From the NCBI RefSeq assembly GCF_007676705.1, contig NZ_VEBF01000010.1, forward strand, positions 88,818 through 152,817: a stretch of DNA of 64,000 nt, in the 5' to 3' direction. The DNA comes from Paenibacillus xylanexedens (GTDB lineage Bacteria > Bacillota > Bacilli > Paenibacillales > Paenibacillaceae). The translations under genes and the position numbers were made by a program. The notes under the pieces are model-generated. The model was not told the origin of the DNA and searched no databases. It was given only the letters and a program-made list of their open reading frames with translations. Below, piece by piece: positions 61,950 through 64,000 of the stretch. The stretch's first letter is position 1, and every line of letters begins with the position of its first letter.

Positions 61950-63146
61950 TCAATGCTTTTTCGTCACTTTGTACATTAGTAGTAAAAACTGCACTAGAAC
62001 AGCACTTTCGAAGTGCCTCACATCATAGCCAATCTCCTGTTTGATCTTGTCCAGACGGTATACCAACGTATTACGATGAATGAAAAGTCGTTTCGCTGTC
62101 TCGCTGACATTACAGTCCAGGCTAAAAAAGGTCTCCAGCGTAGCAAGTGTCTCACTGTCATTGAAGATTAACGTGTCTTTGCCTGTTTCCTGTATAAAAC
62201 GTATGCGTTGTTCATCTGGAATGCTCGCTACCAAACGCTCCAGATGCAGATCCCATGGAAGATGAATATGCTGCGTAACATGGAATGCTCTGCCCAAGTG
62301 AACACTTTCTTTAAGAAGAGCTGTGACCGATACTAGTTGTTGTGCCGGAATGCATGGTAGGGATGCAGAGAGATGGAACACACCTGCCCACTCACTTGCG
62401 ACCAATTCATGCAACCCCAGACAAAAAGCGTTCAATGAATCCTTTTTGGCTTCCGTTGTATCTTCCTCGGCTTCTTCTGTAACAATCTCTTTATCCCCCA
62501 TGAAAATCCACTCTTGCTCCCCTAAAGGAATCAATACAATCTCCTCGCCAAAATAACTCTCAAGCAACTTGTTGAGTTCCTTGGAACGTAAACGATGTGC
62601 ATCCGGTGTATCCCCTTGGAGCAAAAACAGAATCTTCTCCGTATTCAACCCTGCCGCCACTACAAAGCGATCAGGAACAGCTTCAGCTTCCTTCTTGGTT
62701 GGTTGTTCGATCTGCTCTTTAAGCCAGAGACCCAATTCAGTTAGATACTGCTCTCTATCATTCTCATATACAACAGGCTGTGCCTCAGCAGTTAGTCCCG
62801 TGTTAGTACGGATTATAAGCTCAATCAATTGCCGTGTTTCCACAGTGATAGATCTTGCAGCGCATCCCCAACACACAACAGTCTCTTCTTTCTCATTCAT
62901 CCGAACCTTAAAAAATATACGCTCTCCCGTATTCAGACTGATCACATCGGATAATGAATCTTGAGATCTAGATTGATCAGGTAGCTCCTGACTCTCCCCT
63001 TCATTACTAAAGGTCTCCGAATTTCCATGAAGAGCAACCAGATTCTCCACGGATTGCATCCATTCTTGTATTGTGATTTCGTATTCATCCAAAGTTGTAC
63101 CTATAATGACTTCAATTTGTTGTTTTAGATCAGGTATGAGCTTCAT
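61950..63146 (-). CDS. PucR/CdaR-family transcriptional regulator
   Basis: A 398-residue protein. The N-terminal 250 residues are acidic and variable, including a central GGDEF-like/CdaR sensor region. The C-terminal PucR HTH is clear (LATLETFFSLDCNVSETAKR, then LFIHRNTLVYRLDKIKQEIG at about 345-380). Such regulators control purine, sugar-acid or amino-acid genes. It is upstream of msmX (about 100 bases) in the same direction and could control it. The ribosome site at 63146 is weak (GTGGTGG). Confidence 0.85.
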   Translation of the reverse strand: MKLIPDLKQQIEVIIGTTLDEYEITIQEWMQSVENLVALHGNSETFSNEGESQELPDQSRSQDSLSDVISLNTGERIFFKVRMNEKEETVVCWGCAARSITVETRQLIELIIRTNTGLTAEAQPVVYENDREQYLTELGLWLKEQIEQPTKKEAEAVPDRFVVAAGLNTEKILFLLQGDTPDAHRLRSKELNKLLESYFGEEIVLIPLGEQEWIFMGDKEIVTEEAEEDTTEAKKDSLNAFCLGLHELVASEWAGVFHLSASLPCIPAQQLVSVTALLKESVHLGRAFHVTQHIHLPWDLHLERLVASIPDEQRIRFIQETGKDTLIFNDSETLATLETFFSLDCNVSETAKRLFIHRNTLVYRLDKIKQEIGYDVRHFESAVLVQFLLLMYKVTKKH

Positions 63147-63238
63147 ATAATGAACGCCACCACTCTGCTTATTTTCTATTATTTTATCATATCTTGCGCA
63201 GCATTAATAAATATCCATATTCAGCTAAAATTACATAA

Positions 63239-63281
63239 CAAAAAAGAGTGACTAATCAAATTAATGATTAATCACTCTCTT
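63239..63281 (-). terminator. Terminator of the tRNA cluster
   Basis: AGAGTGA.TAATCA, loop TTAAT, TTGATTA.TCACTCT followed by TTTTTT on the minus strand. Confidence 0.92.
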
Positions 63282-63289
63282 CTAAAAGA

Positions 63290-63362
63290 TGAGTCATGAA
63301 GGGCTCGAACCTTCGACACCCTGATTAAAAGTCAGGTGCTCTACCAACTGAGCTAATGACTC
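63290..63362 (-). tRNA. tRNA-Lys (TTT)
   Basis: Acceptor GAGTCAT pairs with ATGACTC; anticodon loop CTTTTAA. CCA is not encoded. Confidence 0.96.
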
Positions 63363-63369
63363 ATAAAAC

Positions 63370-63455
63370 TGGTGGAGGATGATGGATTCGAACCACCGAA
63401 CCCGTACGGGAGCAGATTTACAGTCTGATGCGTTTGGCCACTTCGCTAATCCTCC
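63370..63455 (-). tRNA. tRNA-Tyr (GTA)
   Basis: Acceptor GGAGGAT/ATCCTCC, anticodon loop CTGTAAA and a long variable arm typical of bacterial Tyr tRNA. CCA is encoded. Confidence 0.96.
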
Positions 63456-63467
63456 AAGGATTAAAGG

Positions 63468-63540
<73 letters not shown>

Positions 63541-63561
63541 ATATTTAATTTTTAGGATTAA

Positions 63562-63639
63562 TGGCGGAACCGACGGGATTCGAACCCGCGATCTCCTGCG
63601 TGACAGGCAGGCATGTTAGGCCAACTACACCACGGTTCC
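63562..63639 (-). tRNA. tRNA-Asp (GTC)
   Basis: Acceptor GGAACCG/CGGTTCC, anticodon loop CTGTCAC, discriminator G, CCA encoded. Confidence 0.96.
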
Positions 63640-63648
63640 AGGCATTAA

Positions 63649-63724
<76 letters not shown>

Positions 63725-63729
63725 GTATA

Positions 63730-63805
63730 TGGTGGAGGCTGAGGGGATCGAACCCCCGACCCTCTGCTTGTAAGGCAGATGCTCTCCCAGCTGAGCTAAG
63801 CCTCC
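63730..63805 (-). tRNA. tRNA-Val (TAC)
   Basis: Acceptor GGAGGCT/AGCCTCC, anticodon loop CTTACAA, CCA encoded. Confidence 0.96.
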
Positions 63806-63814
63806 TGGGTAATA

Positions 63815-63891
63815 TGGTAGCGGCGGAGGGGATCGAACCCCCGACCTTACGGGTATGAACCGTACGCTCTAGCCAGCTGAGCTACACCGCC
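63815..63891 (-). tRNA. tRNA-Met (CAT), elongator type
   Basis: Acceptor GGCGGTG with CGCCGCT, anticodon loop TTCATAC, CCA encoded. The first acceptor pair is G-T rather than the mismatch of initiator tRNA, and the anticodon stem lacks three G-C pairs, so elongator is favoured over fMet. A lysidine-modified Ile tRNA is less likely. Confidence 0.88.
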
Positions 63892-63934
63892 ATATTAATT
63901 GTGTCTTGATTGCTTGTCCATCTTTAGGTAAAGA

Positions 63935-64000
63935 TGGCGGAGAGAGAGGGATTCGAACCCTCGCACCGCTTACGCAGTCTAACCCCTTAGCAGAGGGTCC
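63935..64000 (-). tRNA. tRNA-Ser (GCT), cut by the window edge
   Basis: The 3' part with CCA, T arm (GGTTCGAATCC), a long variable arm and anticodon loop CTGCTAA is visible. The 5' D arm and acceptor strand lie beyond base 64000. Confidence 0.92.

Overview
The window reads as a chromosomal segment of a Paenibacillus-like member of the Bacillales. Supporting evidence is the gene order (cggR-gap-pgk-tpiA-gpmI-eno; secG-rnr-smpB-ssrA; clpP beside tRNA-Arg; whiA-yvcK-rapZ next to an HPr-family gene; hisZGDBHAFI; hprK-lgt-ppaX), which follows the Bacillus subtilis arrangement closely. Purine-rich Shine-Dalgarno sequences and lifestyle genes typical of Paenibacillus (GH38 mannosidase, YtcP/LplB-type sugar permeases, very large AraC-type sensor regulators, copper-amine-oxidase-N domain proteins) point the same way. 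Almost every gene is on the minus strand; the exceptions are pdxA2, the mannosidase, tRNA-Arg and clpP.

Bases 1-11300 are accessory metabolism: the end of a pdxA2-type dehydrogenase, a divergent AraC regulator/alpha-mannosidase pair with a cre-like site between them, an aldo/keto reductase, an MGT-type glycosyltransferase, a YbdG-like mechanosensitive channel, a polysaccharide deacetylase, an internally deleted sugar-permease remnant and a uracil-DNA-glycosylase-like protein. Bases 11361-12438 hold the most unusual structure: the tmRNA gene ssrA is followed by a two-gene zeta-kinase/small-partner module, and the module is bounded on its far side by a decayed second copy of the ssrA 3' end plus its terminator. 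This looks like an old insertion at, or duplication of, the ssrA 3' end.

Bases 13000-26600 are housekeeping: smpB, rnr (with a 215-residue Gly/Lys/Arg tail), secG, the glycolytic operon with a recognisable CggR operator and promoter, tRNA-Arg, and clpP under a CtsR-like box. Bases 26600-38000 carry two exported proteins of unknown role, an HPr-family gene at the crh position but with His15 intact, whiA-yvcK-rapZ-glucokinase, an AI-2E-family permease, trxB and a TPR/HTH protein.

Bases 38140-47413 form a sugar-uptake locus: an AraC-type membrane sensor, a solute-binding lipoprotein, two permeases, a TIM-barrel isomerase and an unrecognised 583-residue alpha-toroid-like protein. It has no ATPase of its own; an MsmX-type ATPase lies at 60722-61846. 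A cre site precedes the lipoprotein. Bases 47600-56611 hold the whole histidine pathway (hisZGDBHAFIE plus a PHP-type histidinol phosphatase), followed by a divergent second PRPP synthetase. The end of the window has the hprK-lgt-ppaX-acyltransferase cluster, msmX, a PucR/CdaR-type regulator and a block of eight tRNA genes, the last cut by the window edge.

Carbon-catabolite control recurs through the window: HPr-family protein, HPr kinase, CggR, glucokinase, a shared sugar ATPase and two cre-like sites. Functions are assigned from motifs and context read by eye; no database search was possible.
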